Part shown: positions 50,898-58,684 of the stretch, one piece after another
Layout of the letters: each line of letters begins with the position of its first letter
How positions within the stretch are numbered: the first letter of the stretch is position 1
From: Actinoplanes sandaracinus
Lineage (GTDB): Bacteria; Actinomycetota; Actinomycetes; Mycobacteriales; Micromonosporaceae
Assembly: GCF_030009775.1 (NCBI RefSeq)
Contig: NZ_JASCTH010000023.1
Location: 125,749-189,748, forward strand
Length of the DNA stretch: 64,000 nt
Direction: 5' to 3'
Translations under genes and position numbers: made by a program
The notes under the pieces: model-generated
Told to the model about the DNA's origin: nothing
Database searches by the model: none
The model's input: only the letters and a program-made list of their open reading frames with translations

Positions 50898-51860
50898 ATG
50901 CGAACCATCGATTGGGTGAACGGGGCCGTCGAGATCATCGACCAGACGGCCCTCCCGGGTGAGGAACGGGTGCTGCGTCTGCACACCGTGGGTGAGCTGA
51001 TCGCGGCGATCCAGTCGCTCGCCGTGCGGGGTGCCCCGGCACTGGGTGTGGCCGGCGCGTTCGGCGTGGCCCTGGCGGCCCGCATCCACGTCGACGATCC
51101 GGCGGCGCTCGCGGTGGCCGTACGCCGGATCGAGACCGCGCGCCCGACGGCGGTGAACCTGGCCCGCGGAGCGCAGCGCGCCGCCGCCGTGATCGCGCAC
51201 GGCCCGGAGGCCGTGCTCGCGCAGGCGTGCGCGATCCGGGACGAGGAGATCGCCGCCTCGGCCGCGATGGCCCGGCTCGGCGCCGACCTGGTCGTGGCGC
51301 TCTGCGGGGCCCGGCCCCGGCTGCTCACCCACTGCAACACCGGCGCCCTCGCCGCGGTGACCGTCGGCACCGCCCTCGGCGTCGTCGGTGAACTGCACCA
51401 GCGCGGCCGGCTGGCCGGCGTGATCGCCAGCGAGACCCGGCCGCTGCTGCAGGGCGCCCGGCTCACCTCGTGGGAGCTGACCCGCTGGGGCATCGAGCAC
51501 CGGGTCGCCGTCGACTCGGCGGGGCCGTTCCTGATGGCTCGCGGCGAGGTGGACGCGGTGATCCTCGGCGCCGACCGGATCTGCGCCAACGGCGACGTGA
51601 TCAACAAGATCGGGACCTACGCGCACGCTCTGGGCGCGCACCGGGCCGGGATCCCGTTCATCGTGGTGGCGCCCGAGTCCACGGTCGACCCCTACACGCC
51701 GTCCGGCGCGGCCGTGGAGATCGAGGATCGCGGCTCGGCCGAGGTCACCGCCTGGAGCGAGGCGGCGAACCCGGCCTTCGACATCACGCCGTACGACCTG
51801 GTCACCGCGATCGTCACGGACCGCCGGATCATCCGGGTGGATCGCGGCGAGAAGCCTTAG
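50898..51860 (+). CDS. mtnA: S-methyl-5-thioribose-1-phosphate isomerase
   Basis: A 320-residue aldose-ketose isomerase of methionine salvage (methylthioribose-1-P to methylthioribulose-1-P). The family start is MRTIDWVNGAVEIIDQTALP; SLAVRGAPALGVAGAFGVAL, the catalytic Cys in LTHCNTGALA and the catalytic Asp in GADRICANGDVINKIGTY are all present. The ATG at 50898 is directly supported by this start. None of the other salvage genes is adjacent. It converges with and overlaps the DinB-family gene by four bases. Confidence 0.93.
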   Translation: MRTIDWVNGAVEIIDQTALPGEERVLRLHTVGELIAAIQSLAVRGAPALGVAGAFGVALAARIHVDDPAALAVAVRRIETARPTAVNLARGAQRAAAVIAHGPEAVLAQACAIRDEEIAASAAMARLGADLVVALCGARPRLLTHCNTGALAAVTVGTALGVVGELHQRGRLAGVIASETRPLLQGARLTSWELTRWGIEHRVAVDSAGPFLMARGEVDAVILGADRICANGDVINKIGTYAHALGAHRAGIPFIVVAPESTVDPYTPSGAAVEIEDRGSAEVTAWSEAANPAFDITPYDLVTAIVTDRRIIRVDRGEKP

Positions 51861-52429
51861 ACGGCGGGCTTCCAGGGCTTCAGCCAAGCGGTCTCGGGCC
51901 AGCCCTCCGCGGCCGCCATCAGCGGGTACGCCTCGGCGCCGTCCACGGTCTCGCGGATCACGTCGGCGTGCCCGGTGTGCCGCGCGGTCTCCTGGATCAG
52001 GTGCAGAAGCACCCACCGCAGCGACCAGAAGTCATGGTCGGCCGGGTTCCACGGCACCGAGTGGTCGATCGGCACCTGGTGGTCGAGGTCCCCGATGTCC
52101 CGAACGGTCTTCTCGGTGGCCTCGGCGACCCGGTCGTACATCGCGAACAGCTCCTCGACGGTCTCGCCCTCGGCGAGCCGGAAGTTGCGCTCGTAGGCCT
52201 CGTAATCCATCGGCTGATGCTCGCCCCGCACGACCGTCATCCAGCTCTCCTCGGTCGAGGCGCAGTGCTTGATCAGGCCACCGATGCTGAGCGCGCTCGC
52301 GCTCGGCGTGGCCCGTAGCTGCTCGGGGGTGAGCCCGAACGCGGCCAGCTTGATGACGTAGCGCATCTGAGCGAGGTAGGCGAGCAGACCGTCCTGCTCG
52401 TCGGTGACGGGGCGGACCTGACCGGGCAT
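51857..52429 (-). CDS. DinB/DUF664 family protein
   Basis: A 190-residue four-helix-bundle protein of the DUF664 (mini-circle) branch of the DinB superfamily. Three putative metal His lie in GGLIKHCASTEESWM and ETARHTGHADVIRE. AGGGAG precedes the ATG at 52429. It lies 40 bases after tyrA on the same strand. Such proteins are thiol-transferase-like; the role is unknown. Confidence 0.85.
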   Translation of the reverse strand: MPGQVRPVTDEQDGLLAYLAQMRYVIKLAAFGLTPEQLRATPSASALSIGGLIKHCASTEESWMTVVRGEHQPMDYEAYERNFRLAEGETVEELFAMYDRVAEATEKTVRDIGDLDHQVPIDHSVPWNPADHDFWSLRWVLLHLIQETARHTGHADVIRETVDGAEAYPLMAAAEGWPETAWLKPWKPAV

Positions 52430-52469
52430 CTGAGGCTCCCTGCGGCTGGTGTCGTTGACGAACACCACG

Positions 52470-53414
52470 TTACGAGGATTTGCGGTCAGTTTCTGGCCGC
52501 AATGCGACAAGCTCGGCGCCGTTCACGGAAGTCACCCATCCACCCGACCTGCCGAGCGCCAGCAGCGCCTGGACGTCCGCCTCCACCGGCTCCGGCTCGC
52601 CGGGCGCCGGAGGCCAGGCCCGGCGCGCCTTCCAGCCGAGGCGCAGATCGTGGGTCAGCGCGGCGATCGGATCGGGTAGTTCGAGATCCTTCTTCAACTC
52701 CTCCAGGGCGCCGATCAGCCGGTGCAGCTCCCGACGCACCGCACCCGCGTTGCCGCCGCACATCGCCGCGGTCAGCTCGGGGCGGGTCGCGGCCACCCGT
52801 GTGCCGTCCCGGAACGAGCCGGCCGCCAGGCTCCCGGCCAGCGGATTGTCCAGCAACTGCTCGGCCAGCACGGCGGCGAACAGGTGCGGGACGTGGCTGA
52901 TCCGCGCGACCGCCGTGTCGTGCTCGGCCGCGGTCACCGGCACCACCCGCGCGCCCATCGCGGTGAACAGCCCGGCCAGCACCAGCCAGTCCGCCAGGTC
53001 GGTGCCGTGCGGCTCCAGGCACAGCACCCAGGCACACCCGTCGAAGAGGCCGGCCTCGGACGCGGCGAACCCGGAGGTCTCCCTACCGGCCATCGGATGC
53101 CCGCCGACGAAACGGCGACCCTTCATCAGGTCCCTGACGGGACCCTTCACCGACGTCACATCGGTCACCAGGCCGTCATATCCGTCCAGGTCGGCGACCA
53201 CGTGCGGCAGGACCGGCAGGGGTACGGCCAGAGCCGTCACCGCGCTGTCCCCGACGGCTTGCGGCACGGAATCGGCGACCTGGAACCCCGCCGCCCTCGC
53301 CTGTTCCCGGGTGGCCGGGTCGGCGTCGAAGCCCACCACGTCGTGGCCGGCCGCCGCGAGCGCCCGCAGCAGAGAACCGCCGATCAGTCCCAGTCCGATG
53401 ACCGCTGTATGCAC
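52470..53414 (-). CDS. tyrA: Prephenate dehydrogenase
   Basis: A 314-residue NAD-dependent enzyme of tyrosine synthesis (prephenate to 4-hydroxyphenylpyruvate). The dinucleotide site is AVIGLGLIGGSLLRALA; the acidic strand end is FDAD. The catalytic-region segments are VTDVTSVKGPV and GGHPMAGRETSG (His as catalytic base), with RISHVPHLFAAVLAEQL in the helical domain. No ACT domain follows, so feedback control by tyrosine would act through other sites. GTG at 53414 begins the Rossmann strand with no spare residues. It is ten bases after the M23 gene. Confidence 0.93.
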   Translation of the reverse strand: MHTAVIGLGLIGGSLLRALAAAGHDVVGFDADPATREQARAAGFQVADSVPQAVGDSAVTALAVPLPVLPHVVADLDGYDGLVTDVTSVKGPVRDLMKGRRFVGGHPMAGRETSGFAASEAGLFDGCAWVLCLEPHGTDLADWLVLAGLFTAMGARVVPVTAAEHDTAVARISHVPHLFAAVLAEQLLDNPLAGSLAAGSFRDGTRVAATRPELTAAMCGGNAGAVRRELHRLIGALEELKKDLELPDPIAALTHDLRLGWKARRAWPPAPGEPEPVEADVQALLALGRSGGWVTSVNGAELVALRPETDRKSS

Positions 53415-53424
53415 CCGGTCGACT

Positions 53425-54198
53425 CTAGGCCTTGCAGCCGCTCTTCTTCTCCCAGGCGGTGACGGCCTCGACCGGGCTCTTCTGGCCGCCCGCACGCCAC
53501 GAGGCGAGATAGGTGTACGGCCAGACCACGCCGCGCCGCACCTTCCAGTCCCCGGTCTTCGCGCACGGCGCCGAGACGCCGTAGTGCAGGTGGCAGACGT
53601 TGCTCGCGTTACCGGTCTTACCGGTCAGGCCGAGAAGCTGGCCCGCCTTCACCCGGGCGCCGGCCTCGATGCCGGACTGCACCTTGCTCAGGTGCGAGCC
53701 GTAGTACCGCACTCCGTCGTCACCCATGATCGAGACCGACAGGCCGCCGTTGGCCGGGCCGTCCGGGTTGCCCTCGACGTAGGTGTCCTTGAGGCTGACC
53801 TCCAACACCACTCCGCTGGTGGTGGCCACGAACCGCGAGCCGCAGTTCACGAAGAGGTCGGTGCCGGGGTATTTCGAGTGCGTGTTGCTCCAGTCCACGT
53901 TCGACGCGTCGACCGGGAACACGTACTTCACCGAGGCCGGCTTCGTGGCCGCACTCGCACTCGCACTCGCGCTCGGTTTCGCCTTCGCGCTCGCACTCGG
54001 GCCGGCGCTCGCGCTCGCCGGTGCGGACGGCGCGGCTTCCACCGGAGCCGAGGCGGGCCCGGCGCTGGACGCCTGCGCCGCCGGGTCCACGAACTGCGGG
54101 GTCGCGGCCGGAGAGGCGGACCCGCCGTTGGACCCGCCGCAGCCGGCCAGACACACGGCCGCGATCGTCAGACCAGAGAGGGTACGGAGTAGGCGCAC
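53425..54198 (-). CDS. M23-type (LytM) peptidase lipoprotein
   Basis: A 257-residue surface lipoprotein. The lipobox is CLAGC (residues 16-20), then a low-complexity linker of Ala/Ser/Pro with Ser-Ala dipeptide repeats (about 40-85), then an M23 domain. The zinc ligands appear as HSKYPGTD (His and Asp) and HLHYG (second His of HxH), with GSHLS carrying the other catalytic His. All positions of an active peptidoglycan endopeptidase seem present. GTG at 54198. It is probably co-transcribed with tyrA. Confidence 0.85.
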   Translation of the reverse strand: MRLLRTLSGLTIAAVCLAGCGGSNGGSASPAATPQFVDPAAQASSAGPASAPVEAAPSAPASASAGPSASAKAKPSASASASAATKPASVKYVFPVDASNVDWSNTHSKYPGTDLFVNCGSRFVATTSGVVLEVSLKDTYVEGNPDGPANGGLSVSIMGDDGVRYYGSHLSKVQSGIEAGARVKAGQLLGLTGKTGNASNVCHLHYGVSAPCAKTGDWKVRRGVVWPYTYLASWRAGGQKSPVEAVTAWEKKSGCKA

Positions 54199-54284
54199 CG
54201 CGCCATCCTGGCAGAAGACCGGAGATCGTGCAGGCCTGCGCCCGGTGGCTAGGCTGGCACGACAGACGGTGTGAGGAGGACGAG

Positions 54285-54686
54285 ATGGCAGACCACCAGG
54301 GGTCCTGGCCCGCGGCCGCGCCACCGCCGCCGGGCTATGTGCCACCCCGTGACCTGCCGCCACCGGCCCCGCTGATGTCCGCGTTGCCGCACCGCCCGAT
54401 CTACCGCGAACCGCATCCCGTCTCGGCCGGGCCGGTGCTCAGCGGGCTGGCCGCCACGACGGTCTGGTTTGTGCTCTTCGGCAGTCTCGGGAGCGACCTG
54501 GGGTCGTACGCCTGGTGGACCATCGGCGCCGCGCTCGCCGCCTGGGCCGTGGCCGTCGTCCTGGCCGTCCTCGGCGACCGCGGGGTGGCCGTCGGAGTCG
54601 CCATCGCCAGTGGCGTCGCGCTGTCCATCGCGCTGCTCTTCGTGGCCCTCCGCTGGACCTTCACGCAGGACTGGCCGTTGTGGTGA
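54285..54686 (+). CDS. Proline-rich three-TM membrane protein
   Basis: A 133-residue protein: a Pro-rich cytosolic N-terminus (PAAAPPPPGYVPPRDLPPPA) followed by three hydrophobic helices (LSGLAATTVWFVLFGSLG, WTIGAALAAWAVAVVLAVLG, VAVGVAIASGVALSIALLFV). GAGGAGGA precedes the ATG. It is divergent from the M23 lipoprotein gene. Function unknown. Confidence 0.8.
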   Translation: MADHQGSWPAAAPPPPGYVPPRDLPPPAPLMSALPHRPIYREPHPVSAGPVLSGLAATTVWFVLFGSLGSDLGSYAWWTIGAALAAWAVAVVLAVLGDRGVAVGVAIASGVALSIALLFVALRWTFTQDWPLW

Positions 54687-55049
54687 TCTCCGCCACTCGA
54701 TGTGCCCTCGCGGCAGCCCTGAGCAGTGGGTCTGCCGACATGCCCATCGACCCTTGACGAACGCCGCGAGACTGGCGCACTCTCGGCAGCATGGCTCCCT
54801 CGCCACACCGGCTCGACCCCGATCGCAGCCGTCGCCGCCTCCAACTGCTGGCGGCTCTCGCCCAGGCGAAATCGACACGTGAGTCGATACCATCGCCACG
54901 CCTGCGCGGCCTCCGGCTCCGCGAGCTGATCGCGACGAGACGCCATCCGGCGAATTGACTTCGGTCCCGTTAAGGCGTGGCGCGATGCGCCCGCCCTCGC
55001 ACCCGCTACCGTCAGGCGCTGACAGATAAGAGCCGCGTTGGGGGAGATC
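54687..55049. other. 363-base intergenic region, no gene called
   Basis: A minus-strand stretch from about 54945 (MASRRDQLAEPEAAQAWRWY) looks protein-like for about 50 codons, but it has no ribosome site and runs into the coding region opposite, so it may be a decayed gene. The promoter of the tadA operon should be in the last 100 bases. No repeat or hairpin stands out. Confidence 0.4.
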
Positions 55050-55556
55050 GTGTCGATTTTCGCTGCCGCCGTCGCCCGGGGCAAGAACGGATGGACGGCG
55101 TCGGAGCTGGACCTCACAGGTTTGGCCGATATCGACGAGGTGGTGGACGCGCTCCGGGATACCGAGCCGGACGCCGACCTCGCACTGCTTTTCGTCGAGA
55201 GCGACGACGAGTACCTCGCGATCCTGCGCCTGGACGAGGGCGAGGACCTGCGGGTCTTCGCATCGGATTCGGCCTTCGCCGAGGAGTCACGGATCGGTTC
55301 CGTGCTGCTCGGCGAGGTGGAGACCCCAGCCCTCGAGCTGGACGACCTGGCCGCCGGAGACGATGACGACGACAAACCGGCCGAGCCGGACGCCGACCCG
55401 ATCGGTGACGCCGAAGTGCTCGGCGACCTGGGTGTGAACGCCCAGCGGCTGCTCGCCCTCTGCGGCATGGAGGGGATGCTGCCGTCCGACGTCACCGCCG
55501 AGATCTGCCAGAAGATCGGCTGCGGGGACGAGATGGAGGAGCTGCGCGAGGCGTGA
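55050..55556 (+). CDS. tRNA adenosine deaminase-associated protein
   Basis: A 168-residue acidic protein of the actinobacterial family found just before tadA (TIGR03941 type). The N-terminal domain is VSIFAAAVARGKNGWTASEL, the middle is an Asp/Glu-rich linker (GDDDDDKPAEPDAD) and the C-terminal part is VNAQRLLALCGMEGMLPSDV with CQKIGCGDEMEEL. GTG at 55050 has GGGGGAG just upstream. The stop overlaps the tadA start, so the two are coupled. The role is inferred from conserved neighbourhood only. Confidence 0.88.
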   Translation: MSIFAAAVARGKNGWTASELDLTGLADIDEVVDALRDTEPDADLALLFVESDDEYLAILRLDEGEDLRVFASDSAFAEESRIGSVLLGEVETPALELDDLAAGDDDDDKPAEPDADPIGDAEVLGDLGVNAQRLLALCGMEGMLPSDVTAEICQKIGCGDEMEELREA

Positions 55557-56002
55557 TACGCCGCAGGCAGCACGAGGAGTGGATGCGGCGGGCGCTCGCC
55601 GTCGCGTCCACATCCCCCGAGGACGTCCCGGTCGGGGCGGTGATCCTCGGGCCCGGCGGCGCCGAGCTGGCGTCCGCCGGCAACGAGCGGGAACTGTCCG
55701 GAGATCCGACCGGGCACGCCGAGGTGCTGGCGATCCGGCGGGCCGCGGCTCGGCTGGGCACGTGGCGGCTGGAGGACTGCACGCTCGTCGTCACCCTGGA
55801 GCCGTGCACCATGTGCGCCGGCGCGCTGGTCCTGGCCCGGATCTCCACGCTGGTGTTCGGCGCGTGGGAGCCCAAGACGGGCGCGGTCGGCTCCCTGTGG
55901 GACGTGGTCCGCGACCCCCGCCTCAACCACCGCCCGGAGGTGTACGCCGGCGTCCTCGAACCCGAGTGCGCCGGCTTGCTCCGCGACTTCTTCCGTGCCT
56001 GA
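55553..56002 (+). CDS. tadA: tRNA-specific adenosine-34 deaminase
   Basis: A 149-residue cytidine-deaminase-fold enzyme that makes inosine at the wobble base of tRNA-Arg(ACG). The zinc ligands are His55 and Cys85/Cys88 (GHAEVLA and EPCTMCAG), with Glu57 as proton shuttle. GTG start in the GTGA overlap with the upstream gene. The length is normal. Confidence 0.93.
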   Translation: MIRRRQHEEWMRRALAVASTSPEDVPVGAVILGPGGAELASAGNERELSGDPTGHAEVLAIRRAAARLGTWRLEDCTLVVTLEPCTMCAGALVLARISTLVFGAWEPKTGAVGSLWDVVRDPRLNHRPEVYAGVLEPECAGLLRDFFRA

Positions 56003-56037
56003 TGGCTCCGCTTCGCTCCGCGGCAAAAGCCTGGTAA

Positions 56038-56112
56038 CCGGTGGGGAGGCAGGTGAGTTTCCGCCACCCGCAAACCCCGCGGGCGTCGAAAACTCACGTG
56101 CCTCCCTACCGG
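56038..56112. repeat. Large imperfect palindrome downstream of tadA
   Basis: Arms 56038-56060 and 56090-56112 are 23 bp long with two mismatches and enclose a 29-base loop. A weaker outer stem (GCAAAAGCC with GGCCTTTTGC) extends it to about 56024-56123. GCACGTGAGTT in the right arm's complement recurs at 56149-56159. It is larger than a usual terminator and may be a dispersed intergenic repeat. Confidence 0.7.
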
Positions 56113-56195
56113 CGGCCTTTTGCGGGTTCGGCCGTTGCGTGGTGACACGCACGTGAGTTCGGTGCCCCCGCGCCGGCGGAGCGCCGCCCGGAGGA

Positions 56196-56903
56196 TCAGG
56201 CGATGGCGGTGGCGAGGCCGATCTTGACCATGTTGCTGAAGCCCTGCTCGCGCTGCGCGGAGTCCATCGCCTCCCCGCGCTTGATGTGGTCGCTGACCGT
56301 CAGGATGGTCAGCGCCTTGGCGCCGTAGCGGGCGGCGATCGTGTAGATCGCGGCGGACTCCATCTCGACCGCGAGGACCCCGTAGTCGGCGAGGGAGTCG
56401 TAGAGGTCCGGGCGGTCGGTGTAGAAGGCGTCGGCGGCCAGGATCGGGCCGACGCGGATCGGGGTGCCCTGGGCCTCGGCGGCCTCCACCGCGGTGCGCA
56501 GCAGACCGAAGTCAGCCACCGGCGCGTAGTCGACCAGGCCGTCGAAGCGGGTTCGGTTCATGTTGGAGTCGGTCGCGGAGCCGATGGCGGCGATGACGTC
56601 ACCCAGGTTGAGATCCATCGCGAGGGCGCCGCAGGAGCCGATCCGGATCACCGACTTCACGCCGTACTCGTTGATCAGCTCGTGGGTGTAGATGGAGGCC
56701 GACGGCATGCCCATGCCGGAGCCCTGCACCGAGACCCGCTCGCCCTGGTAGGTGCCGGTGAAACCGAGCATCCCGCGGACCTGGGTGTAGCAGACCGCGT
56801 CCTCCAGGAACGTCTCGGCGATCCACTTGGCCCGCATCGGGTCACCGGGCAGCAGCACCCGCTCGGCGATGTCGCCCGGCTTGCCGCCGATGTGCACGCT
56901 CAT
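56196..56903 (-). CDS. deoD: Purine nucleoside phosphorylase, DeoD type
   Basis: A 235-residue hexameric-type PNP. Signature segments are MSVHIGGKPGDIAERVLLPG, GSGMGMPSASIYTHELI, IRIGSCGAL, and the C-terminal substrate residues VEMESAAIY and the acid in TVSDHI. It splits purine ribo- and deoxyribonucleosides with phosphate. ATG at 56903 has GGAGG six bases upstream; the ATG two codons before it is too close. It is a single gene. Confidence 0.95.
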   Translation of the reverse strand: MSVHIGGKPGDIAERVLLPGDPMRAKWIAETFLEDAVCYTQVRGMLGFTGTYQGERVSVQGSGMGMPSASIYTHELINEYGVKSVIRIGSCGALAMDLNLGDVIAAIGSATDSNMNRTRFDGLVDYAPVADFGLLRTAVEAAEAQGTPIRVGPILAADAFYTDRPDLYDSLADYGVLAVEMESAAIYTIAARYGAKALTILTVSDHIKRGEAMDSAQREQGFSNMVKIGLATAIA

Positions 56904-57018
56904 GTTCATCCTCCGCTTTCCGTGTCGATGTTGCCGATCTTGCCAGGTCAGCGGGGTCACGGCGGGTTATGGGTGACCCGGCGGCAAGGTCGCTCAGGCG
57001 TCCGGTAACGTACGTACC

Positions 57019-57108
57019 GGTGGCGTGTCCGAGTGGCCTAAGGAGCACGCCTCGAAAGCGTGTGAGGGTGTAAGCCCTCCGCGGGTTCAAATCCCGCCGC
57101 CACCGCCA
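57019..57108 (+). tRNA. tRNA-Ser (CGA), CCA encoded
   Basis: The cloverleaf is complete: acceptor GGTGGCG with CGCCACC, anticodon loop CTCGAAA giving CGA, a long class II variable arm (GAGGGTGTAAGCCCTC), and a T-loop GGTTCAAATCC. The discriminator base is G57105 and CCA is encoded at 57106-57108. Confidence 0.96.
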
Positions 57109-57111
57109 GGG

Positions 57112-57139
57112 AAAGCCCGGTCCAGACGGACCGGGCTTT
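57112..57139 (+). terminator. Intrinsic terminator of tRNA-Ser
   Basis: Arms AAAGCCCGGTCC and GGACCGGGCTTT with a four-base loop, ending in TTTT. Confidence 0.95.
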
Positions 57140-57451
57140 TGCTTTGCCCTCCGCGGGTCTTGTCACACTCCGTGTTCAGCGTTAGGGTCCACCGACCGTT
57201 CCGGCCGGGGCTCATACGTTCGGATGTTCTCCATGATCAACCCCCATGTTGTAACGGCCGTGTTTCGTCGCACGTCAGAGCACGTGGCTACGTTCCGTAG
57301 TTGAACGTGGACCGCCCTAAGACATAGGGTGTCGCGCAAGTCACGCAGCCCAAATACACCGGATCAGACAATGTGGTTCCGACCGGGCGGCGAGAAACTT
57401 TCGTAGAATCACCCCACGCAGATTCGTCGATGTCTGTCCTAGATTTGTCAT
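57140..57451. other. 312-base intergenic region
   Basis: Lower in GC than its surroundings, and no frame is convincing. A TAGATT (57440-57445) six bases before the GTG at 57452 is a good -10 box and implies a nearly leaderless transcript for the 69-residue gene. Nothing else is recognised. Confidence 0.45.
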
Positions 57452-57661
57452 GTGAGAGTTGAGCATCACTGGTGGAATGGCGACGTCCGGCTCGGTCGCC
57501 GCGACGTCTACGTCCGTACCGACGGCCAAGCCTGGGAGGTCGAAGCCCAGATGGGCGGCCCCGAGGGCAAGTCGAAGGTGCAGCAGTGTCCCGGCAAGGC
57601 ATCAGCGATGATCCTGGCCGACGCGTGGCGTGGTCCACGCTGGCGGTGGCGCGAGCTCTGA
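57452..57661 (+). CDS. Small conserved-looking hypothetical protein (69 aa)
   Basis: A Trp-rich small protein beginning VRVEHHWWNGDVRLGRRDVY, continuing with TDGQAWEVEAQMGG and ending WRGPRWRWREL. The residue pattern is clearly that of a folded beta-type protein. GTG at 57452 lies six bases after a TAGATT -10 box, so the mRNA is probably leaderless. Terminated by the hairpin at 57722. No known family. Confidence 0.7.
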   Translation: MRVEHHWWNGDVRLGRRDVYVRTDGQAWEVEAQMGGPEGKSKVQQCPGKASAMILADAWRGPRWRWREL

Positions 57662-57721
57662 TGCCGCGCCAGGAGCCCCCCTCCGGCTGTGCCGTAAATG
57701 CTTGACTGTCCCGGCCAGCCT

Positions 57722-57760
57722 CGAAACGGGCCGGATCCCACGTGGGGTCCGGCCCGTTCG
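57722..57760 (+). terminator. Hairpin terminator
   Basis: AACGGGCCGGATCCC pairs with GGGTCCGGCCCGTT with a single bulged T, followed by a T-rich stretch. Confidence 0.8.
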
Positions 57761-57850
57761 TGTTTGTTCTGACGCACGCTCTGTCCGATGTGTGGAGATC
57801 GTCGGGATCTACGCTGAATCCCCATCACACGGGTAGGAAGCCGATCAAAC

Positions 57851-58192
57851 ATGCAAGCAACAGTCACTGATCATCGGGCCGAGGTCGCGGTGCTCCACCT
57901 CCGCGGTGAACTGGACGCGGACACCGCCGGTCAGCTGCATGCCACGCTCGCCGGCCTGCTGGAACGGCAGGTTCCCCGGATCGTGGTGGACCTGACGGCG
58001 CTGAAATTCTGTGACTCGGTGGGGCTCAGCGCGTTCATCACCAGCAAGCAAGTGATCTCCTCGCGGGGCGGCTGGCTGAGTTTCGCCGGCGCCGACCCGT
58101 TTCTGGCCCAGCTGATGGAGACGGTCGGCCTGGGCCGGTATTTCGCGATCTTCCCCGAGGTCGACGACGCGATAGCGGCCGCCCAGTTGTGA
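57851..58192 (+). CDS. STAS-domain anti-sigma factor antagonist
   Basis: A 113-residue protein of the SpoIIAA type. VLHLRGELDADTAGQLHATL is the family start, VDLTALKFCDSVGLSAF contains the phosphorylatable Ser56, and the helical end is VDDAIAAAQL. It would bind an anti-sigma kinase when unphosphorylated. No such kinase or sigma factor is adjacent. A hairpin terminator follows. Confidence 0.92.
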   Translation: MQATVTDHRAEVAVLHLRGELDADTAGQLHATLAGLLERQVPRIVVDLTALKFCDSVGLSAFITSKQVISSRGGWLSFAGADPFLAQLMETVGLGRYFAIFPEVDDAIAAAQL

Positions 58193-58269
58193 TTCCGGGT
58201 CACCGTCGTTGTCCGGCGCCCCGGCGTCCTCCGGCGGGGTGGCCGCCATCAAGATCATGAAGAGGAAAA

Positions 58270-58306
58270 GGCGAGGGCCGGCCCCGATCGGGAGCCAGCC
58301 CTCGCC
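58270..58306 (+). terminator. Terminator after the STAS gene
   Basis: Outer arms GGCGAGGGC/GCCCTCGCC (58270-58278 and 58298-58306) with an inner stem, followed after eight bases by TTTT. Confidence 0.75.
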
Positions 58307-58684
58307 CGCACTGTTTTCACCTCGAGAATAGACCCGGCCGGTCGGTGGCCGGTCGCCGGGGCACCACGTCTGACGGGTGGGACATCGGGCCCAGTCTTCA
58401 GCGTCATGCCTGTTCAGGCGGCCTTTGGCGCAGACGCCCGGCCTCCGGGCGGCCGGCCCGCTCCGGTCTGAGCGGACGCGTTCAGAACCTGAGCGGCGCG
58501 AGTGTGATGATGCCGCGGCCGTGGGGCGCGACCTTGTTCGCCTCGCTCCCGGCAGCAGGGCCTGATCGACTCGCGCGATGTGGGCCGGCGGCAGCGGCAG
58601 GCGCGGCAGAAAGGCGACTTTCACCTGGGGCCGCCGGCATGGAGAATCGGTCGGCGCCGATCATCGACAACCGAGGGCCCGGGC
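58307..58684. other. 378-base leader of the TIR-WD40 gene
   Basis: No separate gene is convincing here. The region must hold the promoter of the TIR-WD40 gene. A GCCTGTTCAGGC near-palindrome lies at about 58408-58419. The frame of the downstream gene is open back to 58580 but has no good start there. Confidence 0.4.

Noticed and set aside
57019..57108. tRNA-Ser(CGA) as source of the fragment at 63721
   Set aside because: The variable arm, T-stem and acceptor differ, so the fragment comes from another serine tRNA gene.
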